Assembly (NCBI GenBank): GCA_947624305.1
Contig: CANQKC010000006.1
Coordinates: forward strand, 44,288 to 108,287
Direction: 5' to 3'
Source: an uncultured Monoglobus sp.
Lineage (GTDB): Bacteria > Bacillota > Clostridia > Monoglobales > Monoglobaceae
DNA: 64,000 bases
Made by a program: the position numbers and the translations under genes
The notes under the pieces: model-generated
Told to the model about the DNA's origin: nothing
The model's database searches: none
What the model saw: only the letters and a program-made list of their open reading frames with translations
In this document: positions 55,828 through 64,000 of the stretch, piece by piece
Layout: each line of letters opens with the position of its first letter
Numbering within the stretch: position 1 is the stretch's first letter

Positions 55828-57390
55828 TTACTTAAAAGATTTTTCTATCACGTTTATCAATTCTTTGTTGCTTTTTGAGCCTATAACATATCTGAGCAGC
55901 GTTTCGGTCACTTCGGCGGGATTTTGGCCGAGCAACGCGCGGCGAATGCGCCAGACCGCCTCAAGCTCATGCTGCTCAAGCAGCATCTCTTCTTTTCTTG
56001 TTCCGGATTTGGCTATGTCTATCGCAGGGAATATCCGCCGCTCCTGAAGCTTTCTGTCAAGGTGGACCTCCATGTTTCCGGTGCCTTTGAACTCCTCGTA
56101 TATCATATCGTCCATACGGCTGCCCGTTTCAATGAGCGCGGTGGCGAGAATTGTCAGGCTGCCGCCCTCCTCAATGTTTCTCGCCGCGCCGAAGAACCGC
56201 TTCGGCTTATACAGCGATCCCGGATCAAGACCGCCCGACAGCGTTCTGCCGGTGGGCGCGATCGTCAGATTGTAGGCTCTGGCAAGACGGGTAATACTGT
56301 CGAGCAGAATAACGACGTCCTTTTTATGCTCAACCAAACGCTTTGCGCGCTCGAGCACGATCTCGGCGACCTTGGTGTGGTTCTGGGGTTCCTCGTCAAA
56401 GGTTGAGAATATAACGTCGCCGTTGATGCTGCGCTGCATATCCGTAACCTCTTCGGGACGCTCGTCTATCAGCAGCACGATAAGCTTAACCTCGGGATTG
56501 TTTTTTGTTATGCTGTTGGCGATATTTTTAAGAAGAGTGGTCTTTCCTGCCTTGGGCGGAGCCACGATTATTCCTCTCTGGCCCTTGCCGACCGGCGCGA
56601 TCAGGTCGATCAGACGCATGGAATAATCCGTTCTGCCGGTCTCGAGTTTAATTCTTTCGGTCGGATATATGGGAACAAGATCCTCAAATGATTTTCTGCG
56701 TATGGAAACGTCAACGCCGTCTCCGTTGACTTCTTTAACATAGAGCAGGGCCTGAAATCTTTCGCTCTCATGCTGCATTCGGGCGTGGCCGCTTATATAA
56801 TCTCCGGTTTTAAGACGGAACCTTCTTATCTGGGTCTGTGGAACATACACGTCATCGGGGCCGGTCTGATAGTTGTTCGACCGCAAAAATCCGTAACCGT
56901 CCTCCATTACCTCAAGCACTCCCTCAACGGGATTTGAGCGGTGGACCGGATCGGCATAATCGATCGTCTGGCTCCTGTTCTGACGCGGCTCGTATTGCCT
57001 CCTGAGATCATTCTGCCTGGGCGCATACTGTCTCTGGCCGCCGTCATTTTGTCTCGGCGAATAGCCTCTCGTGTCGCCGTCATTTTTCCTCGGCACGTAA
57101 TCCCGCACACCTTCGCTTTCACGGGGCGAGTATCCGCCGAGCGGCAACGAACCTTCTGTGTCAGCCGACAAATCGGTCACAACGACGACGGGCTCGGATC
57201 GCTCTTCTGCCGCTTGGGATTTCACATCCGGCGCCGATGCTCCGCCTTCGTGCGCCGAATGGTTCAAAGAATCGGAGATCACTTCCAACAATTCCTTTTT
57301 CTTTAGTTTATACACGCCCTTTATTCCCAAGGTTTTCGCGTATTCCTTAAGCTCAAGGATTTTCATGCTCTGAATTTTTTCCATACTCAT
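55828..57390 (-). CDS. rho: Transcription termination factor Rho with disordered insert
   Basis: A 520-residue RNA helicase. The N-terminal Rho_N helical domain (about 8-45, [20 protein letters not shown]) is followed by a roughly 100-residue low-complexity segment with repeats of the type YxPRQND (about 85-145). The cold-shock RNA-binding domain ([20 protein letters not shown]) and the ATPase core ([29 protein letters not shown]) come next. The ribosome-binding site is formed by the last codons of cvpA. Insert-bearing Rho proteins are known in several bacteria. Confidence 0.97.
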   Translation of the reverse strand: MSMEKIQSMKILELKEYAKTLGIKGVYKLKKKELLEVISDSLNHSAHEGGASAPDVKSQAAEERSEPVVVVTDLSADTEGSLPLGGYSPRESEGVRDYVPRKNDGDTRGYSPRQNDGGQRQYAPRQNDLRRQYEPRQNRSQTIDYADPVHRSNPVEGVLEVMEDGYGFLRSNNYQTGPDDVYVPQTQIRRFRLKTGDYISGHARMQHESERFQALLYVKEVNGDGVDVSIRRKSFEDLVPIYPTERIKLETGRTDYSMRLIDLIAPVGKGQRGIIVAPPKAGKTTLLKNIANSITKNNPEVKLIVLLIDERPEEVTDMQRSINGDVIFSTFDEEPQNHTKVAEIVLERAKRLVEHKKDVVILLDSITRLARAYNLTIAPTGRTLSGGLDPGSLYKPKRFFGAARNIEEGGSLTILATALIETGSRMDDMIYEEFKGTGNMEVHLDRKLQERRIFPAIDIAKSGTRKEEMLLEQHELEAVWRIRRALLGQNPAEVTETLLRYVIGSKSNKELINVIEKSFK

Positions 57391-57396
57391 ATTTTC

Positions 57397-58041
57397 TCAC
57401 TCTCCTATAAGATTTTCATAATCGGTTGGTGACACAATTCCGATAATCGGATTATTTTCATACATTGTTTTTGTAAGCGTTGACTCTGAAATATATTTAT
57501 ATACGGTCTGATTATTTCTGAGCGGAGCCGCCGCGTATATCACGGCCAACACAAGATAAATCAGCAGCAGGCTTTCCATGAGCCCCATTACCACTCCCAA
57601 GCTCCGGTCAAAAAAGCTGATAACCGGAAGTCTTGACACGATGTGCGCCAGCTTTCCCAAAAGCGCGATAAGCAGCCTCGCCGCGATAAACACAATCAAA
57701 AACGCCACCACGTTCACCGTCATTTCGGTCAGGAACCCCGAAACCGCGTCAGCCGGCGCGATCTGTCCGTTGGCCGCCATGCTCCGCAAATATCCCGGCA
57801 GCATCGGCGCGGAAAAAATCCCCTCGCCGCCCGAGCCTTCAAAATTGCCGAGAATTTGCGCGCGGACCACGGACGCAAATCCGCTTCCGGATATTATATC
57901 GCGAACATAGGGATAAAGCAGATACGCCAGCGCCAGCGCCGCGAAAAACGCGGCCGCGCGGTATGCCGATTTCATAAACCCGTTTCTGTACCCGCTCATG
58001 ATAAAAAACACAAATATCAGCGCGGTTAATATATCAATCAA
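57397..58041 (-). CDS. CvpA family membrane protein
   Basis: A 214-residue protein with four to five hydrophobic segments. It starts with MIDILTALIFVFFIMSGYRN and later has FFDRSLGVVMGLMESLLLIY, the CvpA/colicin V production signature. The start is TTG at 58041, with AGGAGG 11 bases upstream. The family is implicated in envelope integrity but its biochemistry is not settled. It lies between the DUF5711 gene and rho, co-directional. Confidence 0.85.
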   Translation of the reverse strand: MIDILTALIFVFFIMSGYRNGFMKSAYRAAAFFAALALAYLLYPYVRDIISGSGFASVVRAQILGNFEGSGGEGIFSAPMLPGYLRSMAANGQIAPADAVSGFLTEMTVNVVAFLIVFIAARLLIALLGKLAHIVSRLPVISFFDRSLGVVMGLMESLLLIYLVLAVIYAAAPLRNNQTVYKYISESTLTKTMYENNPIIGIVSPTDYENLIGE

Positions 58042-58076
58042 TTATATCTTGTCCTCCTGTTTCTCAAACGGCGCGT

Positions 58077-59300
58077 CTATCTTATTCTTACAATGTCCGC
58101 GCAGTTTCCGCCCAGCGCCAAAGCGTTTCTGCCGTTGCCGTAAACCCCGACGCTCATAATATCGTGTTCGATCTCGGTGGTCTGCCTCAGCCTGCCGCGG
58201 CCGCTTACGCGCATAACGCTGCGGGAGTTTGAAACCACAATGGTGTCTCCGGTGCAGGCTATTCTCTTAATATCGTCGCAGCCGTTAAAGACGCCCGTCT
58301 GTTTGCCGTTTTTATTATATATTTCAAGCACGGTCCCGCCGCGGTTGTCGCGGCACAGGAAAAGCATGCGCTCTCCTCCGGTCACATCATACCGCTCGGC
58401 CGACTTTCCCGCAAGGTCAATAACGAATTTTTCCGCGCCCTTTTTATTGAGCCCGTATATCTTGTTCTGCGCCACCGCTATGATCCTTCCGCTGTCGTCA
58501 AAGGCCACGCTTGCCACAAGCGAGCCCTCGCAGACATAACTGCCCGACTCGTTCCCGCTTGAAATGTTTATCACATGGATCTTGGAATAAGTCTCGGCTC
58601 CGTCGCTCATCATCTGGGCCACGGCGATCGACTTTCCGTCGCTTGATATGTCAAGGTCAATAATATATCCCTCTCCGCTGTTCCATCTGAAAATCTCGTT
58701 TCCTTTGCGGTCAAACACCACAGCGGCGCCCTTATAACCCTCGGCAGTTAACGCCGCGGCGGCTTTTCCGTTCTTGTTTACCTTGGCGGAGAGAATTTCG
58801 GTGCTTATCGGATATGTAACAAGTTTTTTCCCTTTGAGATTATATAGACTGAGACTGCAATTTCCCTCAAGGTCGGCCAGCAGCGCGTATTTCCCCGCGA
58901 TGTCAACCGTGGGATTGGTGAGAGTCATCGGCTCTTCCCATATATACCCGCCCTTGTTGTCGATCAGCTTGATACCGTTTTTGTTAAGCAAAAGAAGGTC
59001 ATCGCCAAAGGCGTGCTGCTCATAATCGCCGCCGGTGTCGAACTCTATTCCCGAATACGGACGGTAAGCCGTGTTCGGCAGCACCACAAGGTTAATGAAA
59101 AGCCCGAGCAAAATCGCCAAAACCGCAGCGAGCAATCCCAAACGCAGCGCGTTTACGCGCACGACCCTGCCTTTGATATTTAAATTTTTAACGCTTCCGC
59201 TGTCAAGTTTTTTCACAAAAGCGCGGAAAGAACCCGATTTTTCTTTCAGAAAATCAAAAATCTGTGAAAAGCTGAATTCCTTGTTGATATCAAATCTCAT
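58077..59300 (-). CDS. DUF5711 family membrane-anchored beta-propeller-like protein
   Basis: A 407-residue protein. A cytoplasmic N-terminal segment (about 1-50) is followed by one membrane helix (LRLGLLAAVLAILLGLFINL, about 52-71) and an external WD/PQQ-like repeat region (about 80-407) with motifs such as LDISSDGKSIAVAQ and VAFDDSGRIIAVAQNKIYGL. This matches DUF5711 proteins of Clostridia, of unknown function. A sensor or scaffold role is inferred only from topology. Next to cvpA. Confidence 0.82.
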   Translation of the reverse strand: MRFDINKEFSFSQIFDFLKEKSGSFRAFVKKLDSGSVKNLNIKGRVVRVNALRLGLLAAVLAILLGLFINLVVLPNTAYRPYSGIEFDTGGDYEQHAFGDDLLLLNKNGIKLIDNKGGYIWEEPMTLTNPTVDIAGKYALLADLEGNCSLSLYNLKGKKLVTYPISTEILSAKVNKNGKAAAALTAEGYKGAAVVFDRKGNEIFRWNSGEGYIIDLDISSDGKSIAVAQMMSDGAETYSKIHVINISSGNESGSYVCEGSLVASVAFDDSGRIIAVAQNKIYGLNKKGAEKFVIDLAGKSAERYDVTGGERMLFLCRDNRGGTVLEIYNKNGKQTGVFNGCDDIKRIACTGDTIVVSNSRSVMRVSGRGRLRQTTEIEHDIMSVGVYGNGRNALALGGNCADIVRIR

Positions 59301-59357
59301 ATATACTCATCCTTATTTTATATGTGCTTTTGCTCCGTTTATTCCTATATTATACAC

Positions 59358-60092
59358 CTAAATAAACACTTTTTCAAGAAATAATCCTTGAGGGGGCGCG
59401 GTAATTCCGGCCAATTTTCTGTCTCCGCTTTCAATTATCGCGGGCAGGCTGCTCTCCTCTATCTTGCCGCAGCCCACATAAACGAGCGTCCCCACGATGA
59501 TCCTCACCATGTTGTACAAAAACGCGTCGGCCTCAACCGTGACCTTTATCACGCTGCCGTTTTTCTCTGCCGCGCATTGTCTCACGGTTCTGACGGTGGT
59601 TTTTTGCTGTCCGCCGCCGGCCATAAAACCTTTGAAATCGTGGGTCCCGACAAAATGCGCCGCGGCTTTTTCCATGCTCTCAAAGTCAAGCTCATAGGGA
59701 AAGTGCCAGCTGTAACGGTTCATGAACGGATCGCGGAAAACATCGTTGCGTATCAGATAAATATATCTTTTCCCCTTCGCGGAAAATCTCGCGTTGAAGT
59801 CGTCCGGGACCTCCCACGCTTCCGTCGCGGTTATGTCGTCGCTCAAGCGATAGTTTAACGCGTAGGGCAGCTTTTCGACCGGTATTTTGGTCTCCGACTT
59901 AAAATTCAGCACATAATCAAGCGCGTGGACCCCGGCGTCGGTCCTGCTGCAGCCGGTGACGCGTATCTTCTCTCCGCATGCATCCGAAAGCGCGTTTTCG
60001 ATTGTCTCCTGAACGGTGACGCCGTTGAGCTGGAACTGCCAGCCGTGATAGGCGCTGCCGTCATATCTAATTCTCATCGCTATATTTTTCAT
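59358..60092 (-). CDS. truA: tRNA pseudouridine(38-40) synthase
   Basis: A 244-residue enzyme that makes pseudouridine in the tRNA anticodon arm. It shows MRIRYDGSAYHGWQFQ, the catalytic Asp in VTGCSRTDAGVHAL, and LYNMVRIIVGTLV. An ATG at 60092 is chosen; a TTG two codons earlier overlaps the ecfT stop. It is the last gene of the ecfA1-ecfA2-ecfT-truA run, a common Firmicute arrangement. Confidence 0.97.
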   Translation of the reverse strand: MKNIAMRIRYDGSAYHGWQFQLNGVTVQETIENALSDACGEKIRVTGCSRTDAGVHALDYVLNFKSETKIPVEKLPYALNYRLSDDITATEAWEVPDDFNARFSAKGKRYIYLIRNDVFRDPFMNRYSWHFPYELDFESMEKAAAHFVGTHDFKGFMAGGGQQKTTVRTVRQCAAEKNGSVIKVTVEADAFLYNMVRIIVGTLVYVGCGKIEESSLPAIIESGDRKLAGITAPPQGLFLEKVFI

Positions 60093-60094
60093 AA

Positions 60095-60904
60095 TCAAAA
60101 TTTCCCGAAAATCATGTTGATCCCGATTATCGCCGCAAGCAGCGCCGCCATGTATATCCAGCCCAGAACGTCAACCGCTCCGAACCTGAGCTCATACAGC
60201 CTTGTCCTGCCCTCGCCACCGCGGTAGCATCGGCACTCCATGGCGGTCGCGAGCTCGTCCGCTCTGCGGAACGCGCTGATGAACAGCGGTATCAGTATCG
60301 GCACCATTGCCTTTGCGCGGCTGAAAATATTGCCGCTGTCTATCGACGCGCCGCGCGCCGACTGCGCCTTCATTATCTTGTCGGTCTCGTCAAGAAGCGT
60401 CGGGATAAATCTCAGCGCGATCGTCATCATCATCGCTATCTCGTGAGCGGGCAGGTGCACCTTCTTAAAAGGCGAGAGCAGCCGCTCCATTCCGTCGGTC
60501 AGCGCGATAGGCGATGTCGTCAGCGTCAGCAGCGAGGTCCCCAATATCAGGAACACGAGCCTCAGCACCATGAACGCCGCGAAGCGCACGCCCTCAACGG
60601 TGATCTTAAGAAATCCCCATCTCCATATCTCTTCGCCCGGGGTCAGGAACAGATTGAATATTCCGGTGAACACAATGAAAACCAGTATCGGCTTTAGGCC
60701 CCTTATCAGGCATTTCGGGGATATTCCCGACACCGCCACGCACAGCGCGAGGAAAAGGGCCAGCGCAATGTAGCCGACAAAGTTCTGTATCAGGAACACC
60801 ATGACCACATAAGCGATTATAATAAGTATCTTGGTCCGCGGGTCGAGCCGGTGAATAAACGAGTCACCGGGAAAGTATTGACCCAATGTTATATCTTTAA
60901 GCAT
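60095..60904 (-). CDS. ecfT: Energy-coupling factor transporter membrane subunit EcfT
   Basis: A 269-residue membrane protein coupling the two ATPases to substrate-binding S components. Multiple helices are visible, with coupling-helix motifs in KAQSARGASIDSG and TAMECRCYRGGEG near residues 185 and 230. It follows ecfA2 after 18 bp and touches truA. No S component is in the window, so this is a group II (shared-module) transporter for vitamins or metals. Confidence 0.96.
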   Translation of the reverse strand: MLKDITLGQYFPGDSFIHRLDPRTKILIIIAYVVMVFLIQNFVGYIALALFLALCVAVSGISPKCLIRGLKPILVFIVFTGIFNLFLTPGEEIWRWGFLKITVEGVRFAAFMVLRLVFLILGTSLLTLTTSPIALTDGMERLLSPFKKVHLPAHEIAMMMTIALRFIPTLLDETDKIMKAQSARGASIDSGNIFSRAKAMVPILIPLFISAFRRADELATAMECRCYRGGEGRTRLYELRFGAVDVLGWIYMAALLAAIIGINMIFGKF

Positions 60905-60922
60905 AGTTCCGCCTTTCGGTTA

Positions 60923-61768
60923 TTATCGTTTCAGCATAGGCAGCAGTATTCTGTAGCAGTCGCCGACGGTGTATATTCCCTCGGGAATGTCCGCGCCCGC
61001 GGCGCGGAGCCTGTCGGCCACCATGGTTATCTGCGGCACGTTAAGGCCTATCTCGCGCAGCCTCGCGCTTTGAGCGAATACCTCGCTTGGCGTTCCGAAC
61101 ATTTCGACCCTGCCGCTGTTTAACACAAGTATCCTGTCGGCGAGTTTGGCAACGTCCTCCATGCTGTGTGAGACAAGCAGGACGGTCAGCTTCATCCTCT
61201 TATGCATGTCTCGTATCTTAAACAATATTTCATCCCTGCCCGCAGGGTCAAGCCCCGCGGTGGGCTCGTCAAGTATCAGCACCTTCGGCTCCATCGCGAG
61301 TATGCCCGCGATCGCCGCGCGGCGCTTCTGGCCGCCCGACAAGTCAAACGGCGATTTGTCAAGCAACTCTTCCGGGAGTCCCGTCATGTTGGCCGCGAAT
61401 TTCGCCCGCTCCTCCGCCTCTTTCTGAAACAGACCCATGTTGAGCGGCCCGAAGCATATGTCCTTGAGCACCGTCTCCTCAAAAAGCTGATACTCGGGGT
61501 ACTGCATGCACAGCCCGACTTTAAATCTTATGTCGCGGATGTTGACGCCCTTTTCCGAAAGGTCGGTCCCGTCGATAATTACCTTGCCGCTTTCGGGCTT
61601 CAAAAGCCCGTTCAAAAGCTGGATCATCGTGGATTTTCCCGAGCCCGTGTGGCCGATGACGCCGATAAACTCGCCCTCGTTTATGTGAAGGCTCACATCG
61701 TCAAGCGCCTTTTTCTCAAACGGGCCGCCGCTCATATAGGTGTAGCTCACGTTTTCAAGCCTGATCAT
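60923..61768 (-). CDS. ecfA2: Energy-coupling factor transporter ATPase EcfA2
   Basis: A 281-residue ABC ATPase. Walker A is GHTGSGKSTMIQL, the Q-loop CMQYPEYQLFEETV, signature LSGGQKRRAAIAG, Walker B VLILDEPTAGLDP and switch His VSHSMEDV. The ATG overlaps the stop of ecfA1 by 4 bp. It pairs with EcfA1 as a heterodimer on EcfT. Confidence 0.97.
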   Translation of the reverse strand: MIRLENVSYTYMSGGPFEKKALDDVSLHINEGEFIGVIGHTGSGKSTMIQLLNGLLKPESGKVIIDGTDLSEKGVNIRDIRFKVGLCMQYPEYQLFEETVLKDICFGPLNMGLFQKEAEERAKFAANMTGLPEELLDKSPFDLSGGQKRRAAIAGILAMEPKVLILDEPTAGLDPAGRDEILFKIRDMHKRMKLTVLLVSHSMEDVAKLADRILVLNSGRVEMFGTPSEVFAQSARLREIGLNVPQITMVADRLRAAGADIPEGIYTVGDCYRILLPMLKR

Positions 61769-62637
61769 GATCCGCGCGCCCCCTTTCCGCGTTTTTCAAG
61801 CGCCCGCAGCAGCTCGGCCGCGCATTCCTCGTCATTCAGAGCCGTGCCGTCAAGACCGAGGCCCTGCTTGTTGAGCATATATATCAGATATGTGGACTGG
61901 GGAACGTCAAGCCCGAGCGCGGTCAGCTTCTCGACCTGCGGGAACACCTCTTTCGGCGTTCCTTCAAGGGCGATCCTGCCGCTGTCGAGAACGATTACCC
62001 TGTCCGCGCGGACGGCCTCGTCCATATAATGAGTGATCAGGACGACCGTCATGCCGTTTTCGCGGTTGAGTTTTTTGACCGTCTCGATGACCTCGGCGCG
62101 GCCGCTCGGGTCAAGCATCGCGGTGGGCTCGTCCATAACAAGCAGCTCGGGCCGCATCGCAAGCGCGCCCGCGATCGCCACGCGCTGTTTTTGGCCGCCG
62201 CTCAGCATATGGGGCGCGTGGCGTTTAAACGCGCTCATGCCGACGATCTCGAGAGCCTCGTCCACCCTGCGGCGGATCTCATCTCTCGGAACGCCGAGAT
62301 TTTCGGGGGCGAAGGCCACGTCCTCCTCAACGATCGTGGCGACCATCTGGTTGTCGGGGTTCTGGAACACCATGCCCACTCTGCGGCGTATGTCAAACAG
62401 CTTGCTGTCATCAGCGGTGTCAAGCCCGTCAACCGTGACGCTTCCCGAAGTGGGAACGAGTATCGCGTTCATGTGCTTGGCGAGAGTCGATTTTCCCGAA
62501 CCGTTGTGGCCCAGGACCGCCAGGAACTCGCCGCGGCGCACATCGAGGCTCACGCCGTCAAGCACGCGCGTCCTCTCGCCCGTTTCCTCGTCTTTATATT
62601 CAAATACCAGATTATTAATGCTTACAATATTATCCAT
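61765..62637 (-). CDS. ecfA1: Energy-coupling factor transporter ATPase EcfA1
   Basis: A 290-residue ABC ATPase. Walker A is GHNGSGKSTLAKH, with VFQNPDNQMVATIVEEDVAF typical of EcfA1, signature LSGGQKQRVAIAG, and Walker B LLVMDEPTAMLDP with Met in place of Gly after the Ala. The first gene of the ecf-truA operon. The 88 bases upstream show no clear promoter. Confidence 0.97.
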   Translation of the reverse strand: MDNIVSINNLVFEYKDEETGERTRVLDGVSLDVRRGEFLAVLGHNGSGKSTLAKHMNAILVPTSGSVTVDGLDTADDSKLFDIRRRVGMVFQNPDNQMVATIVEEDVAFAPENLGVPRDEIRRRVDEALEIVGMSAFKRHAPHMLSGGQKQRVAIAGALAMRPELLVMDEPTAMLDPSGRAEVIETVKKLNRENGMTVVLITHYMDEAVRADRVIVLDSGRIALEGTPKEVFPQVEKLTALGLDVPQSTYLIYMLNKQGLGLDGTALNDEECAAELLRALEKRGKGARGS

Positions 62638-62725
62638 AATTTATTTTATTAACTATCCCCCGCCGCGTCTGACCAAACTCGGTTATCAATAATCCGCCGT
62701 GCGGTCCCGGGAATAAAGCCTTTCA

Positions 62726-63610
62726 TCAATCATTGCGCTGCCATCTTGCCGAATAACCGCAGGGCATCAGTAATTCTCCGTTTGTTATCGGCAGCCCGAT
62801 CTCGTCAATGTCAACATTGCCGCCGAATTTTTTCATCAATGTCAGATCATAAATATTTTTCATCACGCTGCCCGAAAGTCCGGTCGTGTAGGTATTGACC
62901 AGAAAGAACATCGGATCGTCGGACAAAAGTTCGACGCAGAGTTCGATCAGCTCAAACAGCTCGTCCTCGATCTTCCATACCTCGCCGCCCGGACCCCTGC
63001 CGTACGACGGCGGATCCATGATAATCCCCTCGTATTTGCGGCCGCGCCTTATCTCGCGGGCGGCGAACTTCTTCACGTCGTCAACTATGTAACGTATCGG
63101 CAGCTCCGAAAGCCCCGACAGCGACGCGTTTTCCTTGGCGCGCGCCACCATTCCCTTCGCCGCGTCGACATGACAGACCGAGGCTCCCGCCTCAAGCGCC
63201 GCCAGAGACGCCCCGCCGGTGTAGGCGAAAAGATTAAGCACTCTGACATCCGAACGGGCCCTGCCGCTGTTTTTGATTATATCCGAGAACCAGTCCCAGT
63301 TCGCCGCCTGCTCCGGAAACAGCCCGGTGTGCTTAAAGCCCATCGGCGTGATCCTGAATTTCAGATTTTTATAGCCAATCGTCCAGCTTTCGGGGATTTT
63401 TTTAAAAGTGCGCCAGCTTCCGCCGCCCTTGGCGCTGCGGATATATCTCGCGTCCGCCTTGTTCCAAAGCGCGGATTTTTCATGATCAGGCACCGACCAC
63501 ACGATTTGAGGATCGGGACGTCTTAAAATAACGCCGCCCCAGCGCTCAAGCTTCTCCCCGCGCGACGCGTCGATAAGCTCGTAATCTTTCCATGATCGGG
63601 ATATAAACAT
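62726..63610 (-). CDS. Class I SAM-dependent methyltransferase, RlmI/RlmK-like
   Basis: A 294-residue methyltransferase. The SAM motif is NLFAYTGGASLAALEAGASV and the catalytic segment is IIMDPPSYGRGPGGEVWKIE (DPPSYG), as in the RlmI/RlmKL rRNA methylases. The usual N-terminal PUA RNA-binding domain is not evident, and the first about 95 residues (MFISRSWKDYELIDASRGEK) form the alternative N-terminus of this subfamily. The start is set by GGAGG just upstream; the frame continues 47 codons further without support. The target nucleotide is not known. Confidence 0.88.
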   Translation of the reverse strand: MFISRSWKDYELIDASRGEKLERWGGVILRRPDPQIVWSVPDHEKSALWNKADARYIRSAKGGGSWRTFKKIPESWTIGYKNLKFRITPMGFKHTGLFPEQAANWDWFSDIIKNSGRARSDVRVLNLFAYTGGASLAALEAGASVCHVDAAKGMVARAKENASLSGLSELPIRYIVDDVKKFAAREIRRGRKYEGIIMDPPSYGRGPGGEVWKIEDELFELIELCVELLSDDPMFFLVNTYTTGLSGSVMKNIYDLTLMKKFGGNVDIDEIGLPITNGELLMPCGYSARWQRND

Positions 63611-63798
63611 ATAAAAACCTCCGGGTAATAAACGAAAAATTATACAAAAAACGTGATTTCCGGGCAAAAAATACCCGCCAAAAGCTAATACAAAACAATT
63701 GTACCACATTCCCGCAAAAAAGTCAATACGGAACCCCGCCCGGGCACGCAAAACGCATGAAGATCAATCTCAAGAAAGCTACATAACATTATGTGGAA

Positions 63799-64000
63799 TT
63801 AAAGCGCGAGCAGTTCTTTCAAAAACCGCATTGGATTGCAGCACACGTAAAACCGTTTCAGCTTCATGCTGGTTCCGGTTTTTCCGATATTCGCCGTTTT
63901 CAATATGGAAAGTGCAAACTTTCTGGCTCTGCGGAAAAAGATGTGTAGGTAGTAAACGACAGACATCGACATGGTGAAAATCATGGGTTTAAACTTAGGT
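63799..64000 (-). CDS. Hypothetical protein, C-terminal fragment (continues past right edge)
   Basis: An open frame enters from the right edge and stops at 63799, giving about 67 residues that are basic and rich in aromatic residues (YYLHIFFRRARKFALSILKT, NPMRFLKELLAL). There is no start in the window. The Arg/Lys-rich tail resembles the ends of some transposases, but I cannot name a family. The gap 63611-63798 contains no other gene. Confidence 0.4.
   Translation of the reverse strand, partial: PKFKPMIFTMSMSVVYYLHIFFRRARKFALSILKTANIGKTGTSMKLKRFYVCCNPMRFLKELLAL

Noticed and set aside
63799..64000. Naming the right-edge fragment a transposase
   Set aside because: Only about 67 C-terminal residues are visible, with no catalytic motif and no identifiable terminal inverted repeat.

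Overview
The window looks like a chromosomal segment of a Gram-positive Clostridia-type Firmicute that grows on plant polysaccharide, probably pectin. Lineage evidence: the dgt-dnaG-rpoD operon, TrmK next to a Nif3 protein, an Orn/Lys/Arg decarboxylase-holB-ricT run, an EcfA1-EcfA2-EcfT-TruA run, a dimeric glycyl-tRNA synthetase, DUF445 and DUF5711 proteins, and consensus sigma-A promoters with 17-bp spacing. Coding DNA is GC-rich while promoters are AT-rich. Secreted pectate lyase and GH3 proteins plus two CE12-type esterases point to pectin or hemicellulose use, as in an anaerobic gut or rumen member. The exact genus cannot be read from the sequence.

Layout. 1-430: a YoeB/RelB toxin-antitoxin pair cut by the left edge. 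434-1339: a cation diffusion facilitator. 1477-5461 (minus): dgt-dnaG-rpoD. 5578-7090 (plus): trmK-nif3. 7122-8435: an AT-rich accessory patch with an XRE regulator gene pair and a Phd/ParE pair, both with visible palindromic operators. 8516-23816: a polysaccharide island with an esterase, a MATE exporter, a 1107-residue pectate lyase, MalT-like and AraC-type regulators, and a 2029-residue GH3 enzyme with an unexpected C-terminal rhodanese domain. 23817-24901: gene-free, packed with structured repeats. 24881-29662: a secreted alpha-2-macroglobulin-like protein. 29843-31320: divergent DUF445 and mscL. 31529-37890 (minus): the F1Fo ATP synthase operon atpB-E-F-(H+A fused)-G-D-C. 38037-44250 (minus): a second esterase, a radical SAM protein, rsmE, ricT, holB and a PLP decarboxylase. 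44263-44676: a second repeat block. 44678-48237: glyS, a small SLH protein, a HigBA pair and rpmE. 48375-53196: pfkA, apgM, purA, a small unknown gene and dtd. 53208-62637: an AAA/DUF4143 ATPase, a CE4 deacetylase, rho, cvpA, DUF5711, truA and the ECF transporter core. 62726-64000: an rRNA-type methyltransferase and a fragment entering from the right edge.

Most notable: (1) ATP synthase delta and alpha are one continuous reading frame, so the delta:alpha stoichiometry needs explaining. (2) A secreted GH3 enzyme carries a rhodanese domain with an intact active-site loop. (3) A structured repeat family has hairpin stems that covary between copies. Its conserved AACGTAG/CTACGTT ends supply the last codons and the stop codon of two unrelated genes (the macroglobulin-like protein and atpC). 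(4) The macroglobulin-like protein lacks a canonical thioester. (5) A consensus-like promoter flanked by twin operators now drives only a three-codon reading frame. No CRISPR array, tRNA or rRNA gene was recognised.
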